This document shows, piece by piece, positions 16,278 through 23,367 of a stretch of 54,824 nt of DNA. The stretch is from Collinsella sp. AM18-10. Its GTDB lineage: Bacteria; Actinomycetota; Coriobacteriia; Coriobacteriales; Coriobacteriaceae. The number at the start of each line of letters is the position of its first letter. Position 1 is the first letter of the stretch. Position numbers and translations under genes: made by a program. The notes under the pieces were generated by a model. That model was not told where the DNA came from. It saw nothing but the letters and a program-made list of their open reading frames with translations, and made no database searches. Where the stretch lies: contig NZ_QRJO01000012.1 in the NCBI RefSeq assembly GCF_003471585.1, positions 1 through 54,824 on the forward strand. The letters are read 5' to 3'.

Positions 16278-17468
16278 TTACTCAATGATCGTGGAGACGA
16301 TGCCCGAACCGACGGTGTGGCCACCCTCGCGGATAGCGAAGCGCAGGCCCTCCTCCATGGCGATCGGGTGGATGAGGTCGCCCTCGATGGTGATGTGGTC
16401 ACCAGGCATAGCCATCTCGGTGCCCTCGGGGAGCTTGACCGTACCGGTAACGTCGGTGGTACGGAAGTAGAACTGAGGACGATAACCATCGAAGAACGGG
16501 GTGTGACGGCCGCCCTCCTCCTTGGTCAGAACGTAGATCTCGCCGGTGAACTTGGTGTGCGGGGTAACCGAACCGGGCTTGCAGAGAACCTGGCCGCGCT
16601 CGATGTCCTCGCGCTTGATGCCGCGGAGCAGCAGACCGACGTTGTCGCCAGCCTCGCAGAAGTCCATGGACTTACGGAACATCTCGATACCGGTAACGAC
16701 GGTGTTCTGGGTATCCTTGATGCCGACGATCTCGACGGGCTCGTTGAGCTTGAGCTCACCGCGCTCGACACGGCCGGTAGCTACGGTACCACGGCCGGAG
16801 ATGGTCATAACGTCCTCAACGGCCATCAGGAACGGGAGGTCGTTGTTACGAGCAGGCGTCGGGATGTACTCGTCGACGGCCTTCATGAGCTCGCGGATAG
16901 CGTCCATCCACTTGGCGTCGCCCTCGAGAGCGCCCAGAGCGGAACCACGGATGACGGGGATGTCGTCGCCGGGGAAATCGTACTCGGAGAGGAGCTCACG
17001 GGTCTCCATCTCGACGAGGTCGATGAGCTCGTCATCGTCGACCATGTCGCACTTGTTCAGGAAGACGACGATGTAGGGAACGCCAACCTGACGGGCGAGC
17101 AGGATGTGCTCGCGGGTCTGAGCCATGGGGCCGTCGGTAGCGGCGATGACCAGGATAGCACCGTCCATCTGAGCAGCACCGGAGATCATGTTCTTGACGT
17201 AGTCAGCGTGGCCCGGGCAGTCAACGTGAGCGTAGTGACGGGCAGCAGTCTCGTACTCGACGTGGGAGACGGAGATCGTAATGCCGCGCTCGCGCTCCTC
17301 GGGAGCCTTGTCGATGTTCTCGAACGCAGTGAAGTCAGCCTTGCAGCCCTCGGTCTCGGAGAGAACCTTGGTGATGGCAGCGGTCAGCGTGGTCTTGCCG
17401 TGGTCGACGTGACCAATGGTGCCGATGTTAACATGCGGCTTAGTGCGCTCAAACTTCTCTTTGGCCAT
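16278..17468 (-). CDS. tuf: elongation factor Tu
   Basis: GTPase of 396 aa that delivers aminoacyl-tRNA to the ribosome. The G-domain motifs are GHVDHGKT (residues 18-25), the switch region [20 protein letters not shown] and NKCD. Domains 2 and 3 follow with [12 protein letters not shown] and [29 protein letters not shown]. It is full length. It lies downstream of tRNA-Tyr, tRNA-Thr and tRNA-Met, an arrangement like the tufB locus of other bacteria. Confidence 0.98.
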   Translation of the reverse strand: MAKEKFERTKPHVNIGTIGHVDHGKTTLTAAITKVLSETEGCKADFTAFENIDKAPEERERGITISVSHVEYETAARHYAHVDCPGHADYVKNMISGAAQMDGAILVIAATDGPMAQTREHILLARQVGVPYIVVFLNKCDMVDDDELIDLVEMETRELLSEYDFPGDDIPVIRGSALGALEGDAKWMDAIRELMKAVDEYIPTPARNNDLPFLMAVEDVMTISGRGTVATGRVERGELKLNEPVEIVGIKDTQNTVVTGIEMFRKSMDFCEAGDNVGLLLRGIKREDIERGQVLCKPGSVTPHTKFTGEIYVLTKEEGGRHTPFFDGYRPQFYFRTTDVTGTVKLPEGTEMAMPGDHITIEGDLIHPIAMEEGLRFAIREGGHTVGSGIVSTIIE

Positions 17469-17522
17469 AAAGCCCTCCTCTTAACAGGTCGTCCCCGGAC
17501 GGGACTTTGCCTTTATACCATA

Positions 17523-17553
17523 GTGGCCTCTCAACATACTATTGAGAAGCCAC
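17523..17553 (-). promoter_or_regulatory. hairpin between tRNA-Met and tuf
   Basis: Stem GTGGC..CTCAA (17523-17534) with TTGAG..GCCAC (17542-17553). There is no T-run on either strand. It probably serves as an RNase processing site or leader hairpin separating the tRNAs from the tuf mRNA. Confidence 0.45.
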
Positions 17554-17564
17554 CGTGTTACCTA

Positions 17565-17641
17565 TGGTAGCGGTGACTGGATTCGAACCAGTGACGCCAC
17601 GGGTATGAACCGTGTGCTCTAACCAACTGAGCTACACCGCC
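17565..17641 (-). tRNA. tRNA-Met (CAT)
   Basis: Cloverleaf on the minus strand with encoded CCA. Acceptor GGCGGTG with CACCGCT (one G-U pair), D arm TAGCTCAGTTGGTTAGAGC, anticodon loop TTCATAC giving CAT, T arm GGTTCGAATCC. The base-paired first position and the absence of the three G-C pairs of an initiator anticodon stem favour an elongator tRNA-Met. A lysidine-modified tRNA-Ile cannot be excluded by eye. Confidence 0.9.
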
Positions 17642-17644
17642 GGA

Positions 17645-17720
17645 TGGAGCCTGCAACCAGACTTGAACTGGTGACCTCTTCGTTACCAACGAAGTGCTCT
17701 ACCGACTGAGCTATACAGGC
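17645..17720 (-). tRNA. tRNA-Thr (GGT)
   Basis: Cloverleaf on the minus strand with encoded CCA. Acceptor GCCTGTA with TGCAGGC, anticodon stem-loop CTTCGTTGGTAACGAAG giving GGT, T arm GGTTCAAGTCT. It is three bases from tRNA-Met. Confidence 0.96.
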
Positions 17721-17730
17721 ACTTGACGGG

Positions 17731-17812
17731 TGGGAGCTATAGGATTCGAACCTATGTAGGCAGAGCCAACGGGTTTACAGCCCGTCCCCATTAACCACTC
17801 GGGCAAACTCCC
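17731..17812 (-). tRNA. tRNA-Tyr (GTA)
   Basis: Class II tRNA with a long variable arm (TTGGCTCTGCCTAC) on the minus strand. Acceptor GGGAGTT with AGCTCCC, anticodon loop CTGTAAA giving GTA. The CCA end is not encoded (the sequence continues ACCC). It is first in the tRNA-tuf transcript. Confidence 0.95.
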
Positions 17813-17874
17813 AATCGTTCAAGTATCCGCAGGTCCTTTGGTCTTTTGGACCGCCGCCCCCGCGAACGAAAAAG

Positions 17875-17904
17875 ATAATACGATGCAACCTTGGGGGCTG
17901 TCAA
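17875..17904 (-). promoter_or_regulatory. strong promoter of the tRNA-Tyr/Thr/Met-tuf operon
   Basis: On the minus strand, consensus TTGACA (17899-17904), an 18-base spacer and TATTAT (17875-17880), 63 bases before tRNA-Tyr. The upstream block GAGGTTTTCGTTGACAGC is nearly identical to that of the rpmG promoter. Confidence 0.8.
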
Positions 17905-18118
17905 CGAAAACCTCTAGATACACGGTTCCGGGCGTATCTATATAGCCGTGACCTGCGGTTTTGTTGAGTTTGGATGTGAAGGACGGTGGTTTTGGATACA
18001 GCGGTGACGTTTCCCAAGGTAACACTTTGGTGTAGTGGAGTACACCTTCAGGATCGAACTTCGATAACAGCCTATTTGCACCTATATATAGGTCGAGATC
18101 GGGCTTCCGCGGCAGATT
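17905..18118. other. intergenic stretch upstream of the tRNA-tuf promoter
   Basis: I see no gene. It contains scattered short palindromes (for example CCTATATATAGG at 18081-18092 and GTGTAGTGGAGTACAC around 18032-18047). It leads into the GAGCGTGGA repeats. Confidence 0.4.
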
Positions 18119-18262
18119 CGAGCGTGGATTTTCTTCCGTTTGAAATCGAGCGTGGACAATCTCCCACTATTGGCGTGCCCCCAAGGCCAAAGTGGCAGAT
18201 TATCCACGATCATTCACTAAGCGGGAGATTTTCCACGCTCGTACGTTCGATAATCCACGCTC
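18119..18262. repeat. inverted repeats built on GAGCGTGGA / TCCACGCTC
   Basis: GAGCGTGGA occurs at 18120 and 18148, and the inverted form TCCACG(C/A)TC at 18203, 18232 and 18254. The inner pair forms a 20-bp-class imperfect stem (18148-18170 with 18218-18240), with AATCTCCC facing GGGAGATT. The cores TTATCCACG and TAATCCACG resemble DnaA boxes at eight or seven of nine positions. Confidence 0.7.
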
Positions 18263-18293
18263 AGGGGGGCAGCCGAGCTCGACACGGCTTTTG

Positions 18294-18508
18294 TCTCGAT
18301 CTGTAACATATAGAGAACATTTTCTCCCCTATCTGTTACAGGTCGAGATATTACGCAGAGACCTCCGCTTACGTCTCATTCTGTAACAGTAAGAACGGTT
18401 TTCAGCTTCTTCGTGTTACAGATCGAGATGTTATCGGCCGTCCCTTGGCAATGTCTCGATCTGTAACTATAAGGAGGGTTTTCAGCCCGCCCGTGTTACA
18501 GATCAAGA
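18294..18508. repeat. alternating inverted-repeat array B (6 arms, 40-bp step)
   Basis: Arms of 15 bases related to TCTCGATCTGTAACA start at 18294, 18374 and 18454 (forward) and at 18334, 18414 and 18494 (inverted). The step is exactly 40 bases throughout, giving three 55-bp palindromes separated by 25-bp spacers. Loops inside the palindromes share a TTTTC centre, while the spacers between palindromes (18349-18373, 18429-18453) are unrelated to each other. Array A at 11666-11800 has the same geometry. Confidence 0.92.
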
Positions 18509-18555
18509 CAAACCTGAAGCCTGGTGGAAGTCAAACCCGCTGACATGTCAACATA

Positions 18556-18594
18556 AATAGAAACGGGCCCTGTCCCATATAGAAACAGAGCCCG
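18556..18594 (-). terminator. terminator of tRNA-Thr(TGT)
   Basis: Stem CGGGCCCTGT (18564-18573) with ACAGAGCCCG (18585-18594), one mismatch, followed on the minus strand by TTTCTATTTATG. It is ten bases past the tRNA end. Confidence 0.7.
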
Positions 18595-18603
18595 AAACTC
18601 TCA

Positions 18604-18678
18604 TGGAGCCAGTGACAGGAATCGAACCTGCAACCCACTGATTACAAATCAGTTGCGCTACCGTTGCGCCACACTGGC
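18604..18678 (-). tRNA. tRNA-Thr (TGT)
   Basis: Cloverleaf on the minus strand with encoded CCA. Acceptor GCCAGTG with CACTGGC, anticodon stem-loop ACTGATTTGTAATCAGT giving TGT, T arm GGTTCGATTCC. It is a monocistronic tRNA gene. Confidence 0.96.
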
Positions 18679-18708
18679 ACACTTGGCGCTTTCGCGCGAA
18701 GCCAGTTA

Positions 18709-18737
18709 AGAATAAAGGAATTGCGGACGAGGCGCAA
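18709..18737 (-). promoter_or_regulatory. candidate promoter of tRNA-Thr(TGT)
   Basis: On the minus strand, TTGCGC (18732-18737), a 17-base spacer and TATTCT (18709-18714), about 30 bases before the tRNA. Confidence 0.5.
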
Positions 18738-18762
18738 CAGGCCCTTCACCCGACCACATCTC

Positions 18763-18860
18763 AAAACTATTCGCCAGAACGAACAGTTTTATCCGTTCGC
18801 CAAAACCAAAAACTATTCGTTTTGGCGACGGCAACCCACAGTCCATTGATTACAAATCAA
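18763..18860. other. palindromes and partial tRNA-Thr-like sequence
   Basis: CGCCAAAAC (18798-18806) pairs with GTTTTGGCG (18819-18827). Beyond it, 18831-18860 contains GCAACCCAC and TTGATTACAAATCAA, which match the anticodon arm and the neighbouring variable/T region of tRNA-Thr(TGT) with a short insertion. The rest of a tRNA is missing. Confidence 0.45.
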
Positions 18861-18901
18861 CGGGCCGGCCAATTGGGAAACAGGTCTCTATGGATAATCC
18901 C

Positions 18902-19579
18902 TTACCGTCCGCGCAGGGCCTTGAGCTTGGCCAGGGCCTCGGGGCTCAGGCGGCTGCCCAGAGTCATCTTGATCTGCGGAGCTTCCTCTGCCTCGTGAAC
19001 ATCGTTATCGATCTGTTTGATCTCGTCCACCAGCATGCGGCTCGAGATGCGCGTAACGCCCTTGCCCATGACGACGGCCTGGATCGTGCCGTCGCTCGAT
19101 ACCACGGAGCACGCGCGACCTTCCTCACGCGCTTCGATGCAGAGCTTTTGCACTACGGTATCGGCCGATACGCCCGTCGGCGAGAACTCGATGCGCACGC
19201 CGCGGGCCGGCAGGTTGGGGCGCTCGCTGGAGATATTGCCCGCGCCGTCAAACACGATTACGGCCTCGTAGCGGCCCTGGGCAAACGCGGCAACGTCGTT
19301 GATGAGGGCGGTGCGCGCCATATCGTGAACGTCGCTGGAATACGGATCGTCAGAATGGTCGTACACGAGCTTTTCGTAGCGCGGCGTGCAGTGGATCACG
19401 TTGTAACCGTCGACCACCAGCAGCTCGGGTTTGCTGGAGTGCACCGTCGAGACTGGGTCGGCGATAGCCTGCGCAAACGCATTGCCGCCCACGCCGTAGG
19501 TCGCGGCCGAAACAATCGGCTTGGCCGAGCCCTCGCCAAAGCGCTTGGCCTTGGACTTGGCGCGGTTCTTCTTGGACAT
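18902..19579 (-). CDS. YacP/Rae1-like NYN-domain ribonuclease
   Basis: Predicted PIN-like (NYN) endoribonuclease of 225 aa. The core starts LLVVDGYNVIHCTPRYEKLV (about residues 53-72), with the first catalytic Asp in VDGYN. VIVFDGAGN and SPTGVSADTVVQKL supply further acidic residues, followed by VVSSDGTIQ. The basic N-terminus (MSKKNRAKSKAKRF) suits RNA or ribosome binding. In B. subtilis, Rae1 (YacP) cleaves mRNA on the ribosome, and its gene stands beside rlmB and cysS just as here. That synteny supports the call. It begins 3 bases after rlmB ends. Confidence 0.85.
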   Translation of the reverse strand: MSKKNRAKSKAKRFGEGSAKPIVSAATYGVGGNAFAQAIADPVSTVHSSKPELLVVDGYNVIHCTPRYEKLVYDHSDDPYSSDVHDMARTALINDVAAFAQGRYEAVIVFDGAGNISSERPNLPARGVRIEFSPTGVSADTVVQKLCIEAREEGRACSVVSSDGTIQAVVMGKGVTRISSRMLVDEIKQIDNDVHEAEEAPQIKMTLGSRLSPEALAKLKALRGR

Positions 19580-19582
19580 GCG

Positions 19583-20497
19583 CTACTCCTCCCCCATGAG
19601 CTCGCCGGCGTTGCGGCGCAGCCACTCAAAGCACAGCGCCGTGGTCGCCTGGGCAACATTGAGGCTCTCGGTCATGCCGCGCTGGGGAAGCTTGGTCAAA
19701 AAGTCGCATTTCTCGAGCACCAGGCGCGAGATGCCGTCGCCCTCGGAGCCCATGACGAGCGCCACGCGGCCCTCGAAGGGAGCATCCCAGCAACTGCCTT
19801 CGGCGTGCTCGGAGGCACCGCCCACCCAAAAGCCAGCGGTCTTAAGATCGTCGAGCGCACGGGCGATGTTGGGCACCTGCGCGATAGGCAGATGCATGAC
19901 GGCGCCGGCTGAAGTCTTGTAGCTGCCCACGGTCACGCCGGCGGCGCGCTTGTTGGCAATGATGACGCCGGCCGCGCCCACAACCTCGGCGGAACGCACG
20001 ATGGCACCAAAGTTGCCGTCGTCAGTCACATGGTCGAGCACTACGACAAGTGCCGGGCCCTCACCTGCGCGGTCGAGAATATCGGCGACATCGGCATAGG
20101 GGAAGTTGCCAACCTCGAGCGCAATGCCCTGGTGGGCGCCATGGCTCGACAGCGCATCGAGCTGCGCGCGCGGCACATACTTAATGCGGACACCCGCGGC
20201 GTTGAGGTCGTCGACCAGGCGCGACAAGGCCGCATCGCGCTCCCCGCCCTCGGCAATGAGCGCGCACTTGATGGGAAAACCAGTGCGTAGCGCCTCGGCG
20301 GCAGCACGACGACCTTCGATAAACTCGCCCTTGGGAACCTGGATAGCGTCGCGGTTACGATCGCGTTGCGGACGTGCGGCCTGGGCGCGATCGCGCTGGC
20401 CCTTGGGAGCGGCAGCGCGGTCGTTGCGGCGAATCGGACGCGAGCCAGAAGCAGTCTGCTTGCCGCCACGAGGCGCACGCTTGCGATTGTCGGCCAT
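19583..20497 (-). CDS. rlmB: 23S rRNA 2'-O-methyltransferase of the SpoU/TrmH family
   Basis: SAM-dependent methyltransferase of 304 aa, expected to modify G2251 of 23S rRNA. Residues 1-55 are a basic, low-complexity tail. An L30e-like substrate-binding domain (EFIEGRRAAAEALRTGFPI) follows, then the SpoU knot domain with LDHVTDDGNFGAIVRSAEVVG, ALVMGSEGDGIS and TESLNVAQATTALCFEWLRR, the three SpoU motifs. It belongs with cysS and yacP in the conserved cysS-rlmB-yacP neighbourhood. Confidence 0.9.
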   Translation of the reverse strand: MADNRKRAPRGGKQTASGSRPIRRNDRAAAPKGQRDRAQAARPQRDRNRDAIQVPKGEFIEGRRAAAEALRTGFPIKCALIAEGGERDAALSRLVDDLNAAGVRIKYVPRAQLDALSSHGAHQGIALEVGNFPYADVADILDRAGEGPALVVVLDHVTDDGNFGAIVRSAEVVGAAGVIIANKRAAGVTVGSYKTSAGAVMHLPIAQVPNIARALDDLKTAGFWVGGASEHAEGSCWDAPFEGRVALVMGSEGDGISRLVLEKCDFLTKLPQRGMTESLNVAQATTALCFEWLRRNAGELMGEE

Positions 20498-20532
20498 AAA
20501 ACGGCCTCCTTTAAAAAATTATTCAAGCAAGA

Positions 20533-20572
20533 CAAAAGAAGCGACCGCTTAAGACGAATAGCTCAAGCGGTC
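20533..20572 (-). terminator. candidate terminator between cysS and rlmB
   Basis: Stem GACCGCTT (20543-20550) with AAGCGGTC (20565-20572), extended by mismatched pairs, and followed on the minus strand by TTCTTTT. It lies after the larger inverted repeat, 36 bases before the rlmB start. Confidence 0.6.
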
Positions 20573-20576
20573 GGTA

Positions 20577-20678
20577 CGGGTTTTCCAAGTGCCCGAGATT
20601 GCCGTGAAAGAGGAGCGACGCGTACTTGAGTACGCGAGCGACGGTTTGAACGGCAAGGTCGGGTGCTTGGGAAACCCG
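20577..20678. repeat. long imperfect inverted repeat downstream of cysS
   Basis: 29-base arms (20577-20605 with 20650-20678) match at about 24 positions. Inside them is a second perfect stem CGCGTAC (20619-20625) with GTACGCG (20630-20636) closing a TTGA loop. The whole can fold into one branched hairpin covering almost the entire cysS-rlmB gap. Confidence 0.8.
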
Positions 20679-20684
20679 CGGGGA

Positions 20685-22151
20685 TTAGAGAGATTTGATA
20701 CGGGTGCCGGCGGCAGTATCCTCGATCGTCAGGCCCAGGTCCTTGAGCTGGCCGCGGATGGCGTCGGCCAGATCCCAGTTCTTGGCGGCACGGGCCTCGG
20801 CGCGGGCCTCGAGAATCTTGGCAGCAGCCTCGTCCACGTCGTCGCCCGTATAGGCAACCAGACCGGCGGCAACGCCCAGCAGACCCAGCGGCAGCTCGAC
20901 CTTGGGCTCGGGAAGCTCAACACCAAACGTATCGAGCAGCTCGACCAGCATATCGGCGGCGGCCAGGGCAGCGGCCTTGTCGGCAGCGTCGCCCGCCTGC
21001 TCCAGGTACTGGTTGCACTCGGTCACAAAGCCAAAGACGGCACCCATGGCACCAGCGGTGTTAAAGTCGTCGTCCATGCACTCCTTAAAGGTGGCACGGG
21101 TCTCGGCGGCCTTGGCGGCAAACGCCTCGGATGCTGCCTCATCGGCATCGGCCGTCGCATGGTTCGCGGCCCAGCGCAGGTTCTCGACCGTACCGGCGAT
21201 ACGCGTGAGCGAGTTCTCGGCACCCTCCAAGCGCTCCCAAGAAAAGTCGAGCGGCGAGCGATAGCTCGTCTGCAGCATCAGCAGGCGCAGGGCGGCAGCG
21301 GAGTGCTGCTCGAGGACCTCGGCCAGCGTAAAGAAGTTGCCGAGCGACTTGGACATCTTCTCGCCGTCTACCAGCAGCATGCCCGTGTGCATCCAGGTGT
21401 TGGAGAAACCCTGGTGCCAGGCGCAGGTGGCCTGGGCGCACTCGTTCTCGTGATGCGGGAAGGCAAGGTCGGAGCCGCCGCCGTGGATGTCGATCGGGGT
21501 GCCCAGGTAGCGATGCACCATGGCGGCGCACTCGGTGTGCCAACCGGGACGGCCCTCGCCCCAGGGGCTCGGCCAGCTGGGCTCGCCGGGCTTGGCGGCC
21601 TTCCACAGGGCAAAGTCGAGCGGGTCGTTCTTGTCCTCGTTCTCCTCGATGCGCGCGCCCACCATAAGGTCGTCGATGTTGCGGCCCGAGACCTGGCCGT
21701 AGTTGGGATCGCTGCGCACGGCAAAGTACACATCGCCGTTATCGGCTGCGTAAGCGTGGCCCTGCTCGATAAGCGTCTTGATCATGGCGATCATGGGGCC
21801 GATCTCCTTGGTGGCGCGGGGGCGCACATCGGGATCGAGCACATTGGCGGCACGCATGACGCCGATGAACTTGTCGGAGAACTCCGTCGCGACCTCGGCG
21901 GCAGTGCGGCCCTGCTCGTTGGCGCGCTTGATGATCTTGTCGTCGACATCGGTGAGGTTCTGGGCGAACGTGACCTCGTAGCCGCTCGCGATAAGCCAGC
22001 GACGAATCACGTCAAAGCTGATGAACGTGCGGGCATTGCCGATGTGGATGTTGTCGTAGACCGTGGGGCCGCACACGTACATGCGGACCTTGCCGGACTC
22101 GATGGGCTGGAACTCTTCCTTTTTATGGGTAGCGCTGTTGTAGATACGCAT
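20685..22151 (-). CDS. cysS: cysteinyl-tRNA synthetase
   Basis: Class I synthetase of 488 aa that charges tRNA-Cys. The zinc-binding Cys lies in YVCGPTVYDNIHIGNART, which also contains the HIGH-type motif (HIGN). The second set of zinc ligands lies in HTECAAMVHRYLG and HHENECAQ. The KMSKS loop is GEKMSKSLGNFF, followed by the DALR helical anticodon domain and a C-terminal tail (EARAEARAAKNWDLADAIR). It is full length. ispF lies 3 bases upstream, so cysS is transcribed with disA-ispD-ispF. Confidence 0.97.
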   Translation of the reverse strand: MRIYNSATHKKEEFQPIESGKVRMYVCGPTVYDNIHIGNARTFISFDVIRRWLIASGYEVTFAQNLTDVDDKIIKRANEQGRTAAEVATEFSDKFIGVMRAANVLDPDVRPRATKEIGPMIAMIKTLIEQGHAYAADNGDVYFAVRSDPNYGQVSGRNIDDLMVGARIEENEDKNDPLDFALWKAAKPGEPSWPSPWGEGRPGWHTECAAMVHRYLGTPIDIHGGGSDLAFPHHENECAQATCAWHQGFSNTWMHTGMLLVDGEKMSKSLGNFFTLAEVLEQHSAAALRLLMLQTSYRSPLDFSWERLEGAENSLTRIAGTVENLRWAANHATADADEAASEAFAAKAAETRATFKECMDDDFNTAGAMGAVFGFVTECNQYLEQAGDAADKAAALAAADMLVELLDTFGVELPEPKVELPLGLLGVAAGLVAYTGDDVDEAAAKILEARAEARAAKNWDLADAIRGQLKDLGLTIEDTAAGTRIKSL

Positions 22152-22154
22152 TCG

Positions 22155-22649
22155 TTACTCCTTAACGGTTTTCTGTAGCAGGCAGACGGCCCAGGCGCCG
22201 ATTCCCTCGCCCTGGCCTTCCCAACCGAGCTTTTCGGTCGTAGTGGCGGCGACGCCCACGTTTTCGACGTCAACGCCCAGGGCATGGGCAAGGTTGGCGC
22301 GCATGGCATCGCGGTGCGGGGTGATCTTAGGTTGTTGACAGGCAATGGTGCAGTCGGCATCGACAAACTCAAAGCCCAGCTCGCGCGCATAGTCCATCAC
22401 GCGAGCAAGCAGCACCATCGAGTCGGCACCCTCGTAGGCGGGGTCGGTGTCGGGGAACAGCTTGCCGATGTCTCCCCCGCGGCAGGCGCCCAGAATGGCG
22501 TCGGCCAACGCGTGCGCGAGCACATCGGCATCCGAGTGACCCAGCAGGCCGCGCTCGTAGGGAATGTCGACCCCGCCGATGATACATCGACGCCCCTCCA
22601 CCAAACGGTGGACGTCGTAGCCGTGGCCAATGCGCAGGTTACTGAACAT
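22155..22649 (-). CDS. ispF: 2-C-methyl-D-erythritol 2,4-cyclodiphosphate synthase
   Basis: MEP-pathway enzyme of 164 aa that cyclises CDP-ME 2-phosphate to MEcPP. The N-terminus RIGHGYDVHRL carries the zinc ligands D and H of DVH. LLGHSDADVLAHALADAILG is the family signature, and TTTEKLGWEGQGEGI the C-terminal one. The ATG at 22649 is chosen because it gives the standard start MFSNLRIGHGYD and has GAGAGGA before it; the longer frame lies inside ispD. It overlaps ispD by 11 bases. Confidence 0.95.
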   Translation of the reverse strand: MFSNLRIGHGYDVHRLVEGRRCIIGGVDIPYERGLLGHSDADVLAHALADAILGACRGGDIGKLFPDTDPAYEGADSMVLLARVMDYARELGFEFVDADCTIACQQPKITPHRDAMRANLAHALGVDVENVGVAATTTEKLGWEGQGEGIGAWAVCLLQKTVKE

Positions 22650-23367
22650 GGGGAAGGTCCTCTCCCTCGGCCATGCGGCCAAGCAGAATAGCGGTTACAG
22701 GACGCAGGTCCTCGGGCACCGTCACCTTAAGGTTATCGCGCGGGCTCTGGACGCAGCGGACGCGCCCGCCCATGCGCTCGACCAGCGATGAATCGTCGGT
22801 ACCGATAAAGCCCTCGGCGATAGCAGCGGCGTGAGCGCGCTTCATGGCGTCGACGCTAAAGATCTGCGGCGTCTGTGCGGCCCAATAGAGTTCGCGCGGC
22901 GGCGTCTCGACGATATTATCGCCATCGACGATTTTGAGCGTGTCGATCGCGGGCTGACCGCACACGACACCGTCGAGGGCGCGGTCGCTCACGAGCACGT
23001 CGATAGCGTGATCGATCGCCTCGGTAGTAATGAGCGGACGAGCGCCGTCGTGAATGGCGACATATTCGAAACCCGCCGGAACCGCATGCACGCCGGCACG
23101 GGTGGAATCCTGACGGGTATCGCCGGCGTCGGCAAAGCTGATGGGCGTGTCATAGTCAAACGGGTCGATGGCCAGGCGGCGCATCTCGGCACGACGCTCA
23201 GCAGGACACACCACCACGATGTGGCCGACCTTGTCGCTCCGATCGAACGCGCGGATGGACCAGCTCATAAGCGGACGACCCGCTACATTGACGAGCTGCT
23301 TGCCACCGGGGTTACCAAAGCGCTGGCCGCTGCCACCGGCAACGACCACGGCGCATACGGGCGCCAT
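22639..23367 (-). CDS. ispD: 2-C-methyl-D-erythritol 4-phosphate cytidylyltransferase
   Basis: MEP-pathway enzyme of 242 aa that joins CTP and MEP. It starts VCAVVVAGGSGQRFGNPGGKQLV, the nucleotide-binding GGxGxR loop with the Lys of KQL. HDGARPLIT and AAQTPQIF are the other family signatures. Its ATG overlaps the disA stop by 1 base (TAATG) and its end overlaps ispF, so the three genes are translationally coupled. Confidence 0.95.
   Translation of the reverse strand: MAPVCAVVVAGGSGQRFGNPGGKQLVNVAGRPLMSWSIRAFDRSDKVGHIVVVCPAERRAEMRRLAIDPFDYDTPISFADAGDTRQDSTRAGVHAVPAGFEYVAIHDGARPLITTEAIDHAIDVLVSDRALDGVVCGQPAIDTLKIVDGDNIVETPPRELYWAAQTPQIFSVDAMKRAHAAAIAEGFIGTDDSSLVERMGGRVRCVQSPRDNLKVTVPEDLRPVTAILLGRMAEGEDLPHVQ

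Noticed and set aside
16239..17570. 443-codon plus-strand ORF opposite tuf
   Set aside because: Antisense to EF-Tu, with no ribosome site and no domain.
18294..18508. CRISPR array interpretation of the 80-base periodic repeats
   Set aside because: The 55-base units are palindromes with variable loops, arms alternate in orientation, and no cas genes are in the window.
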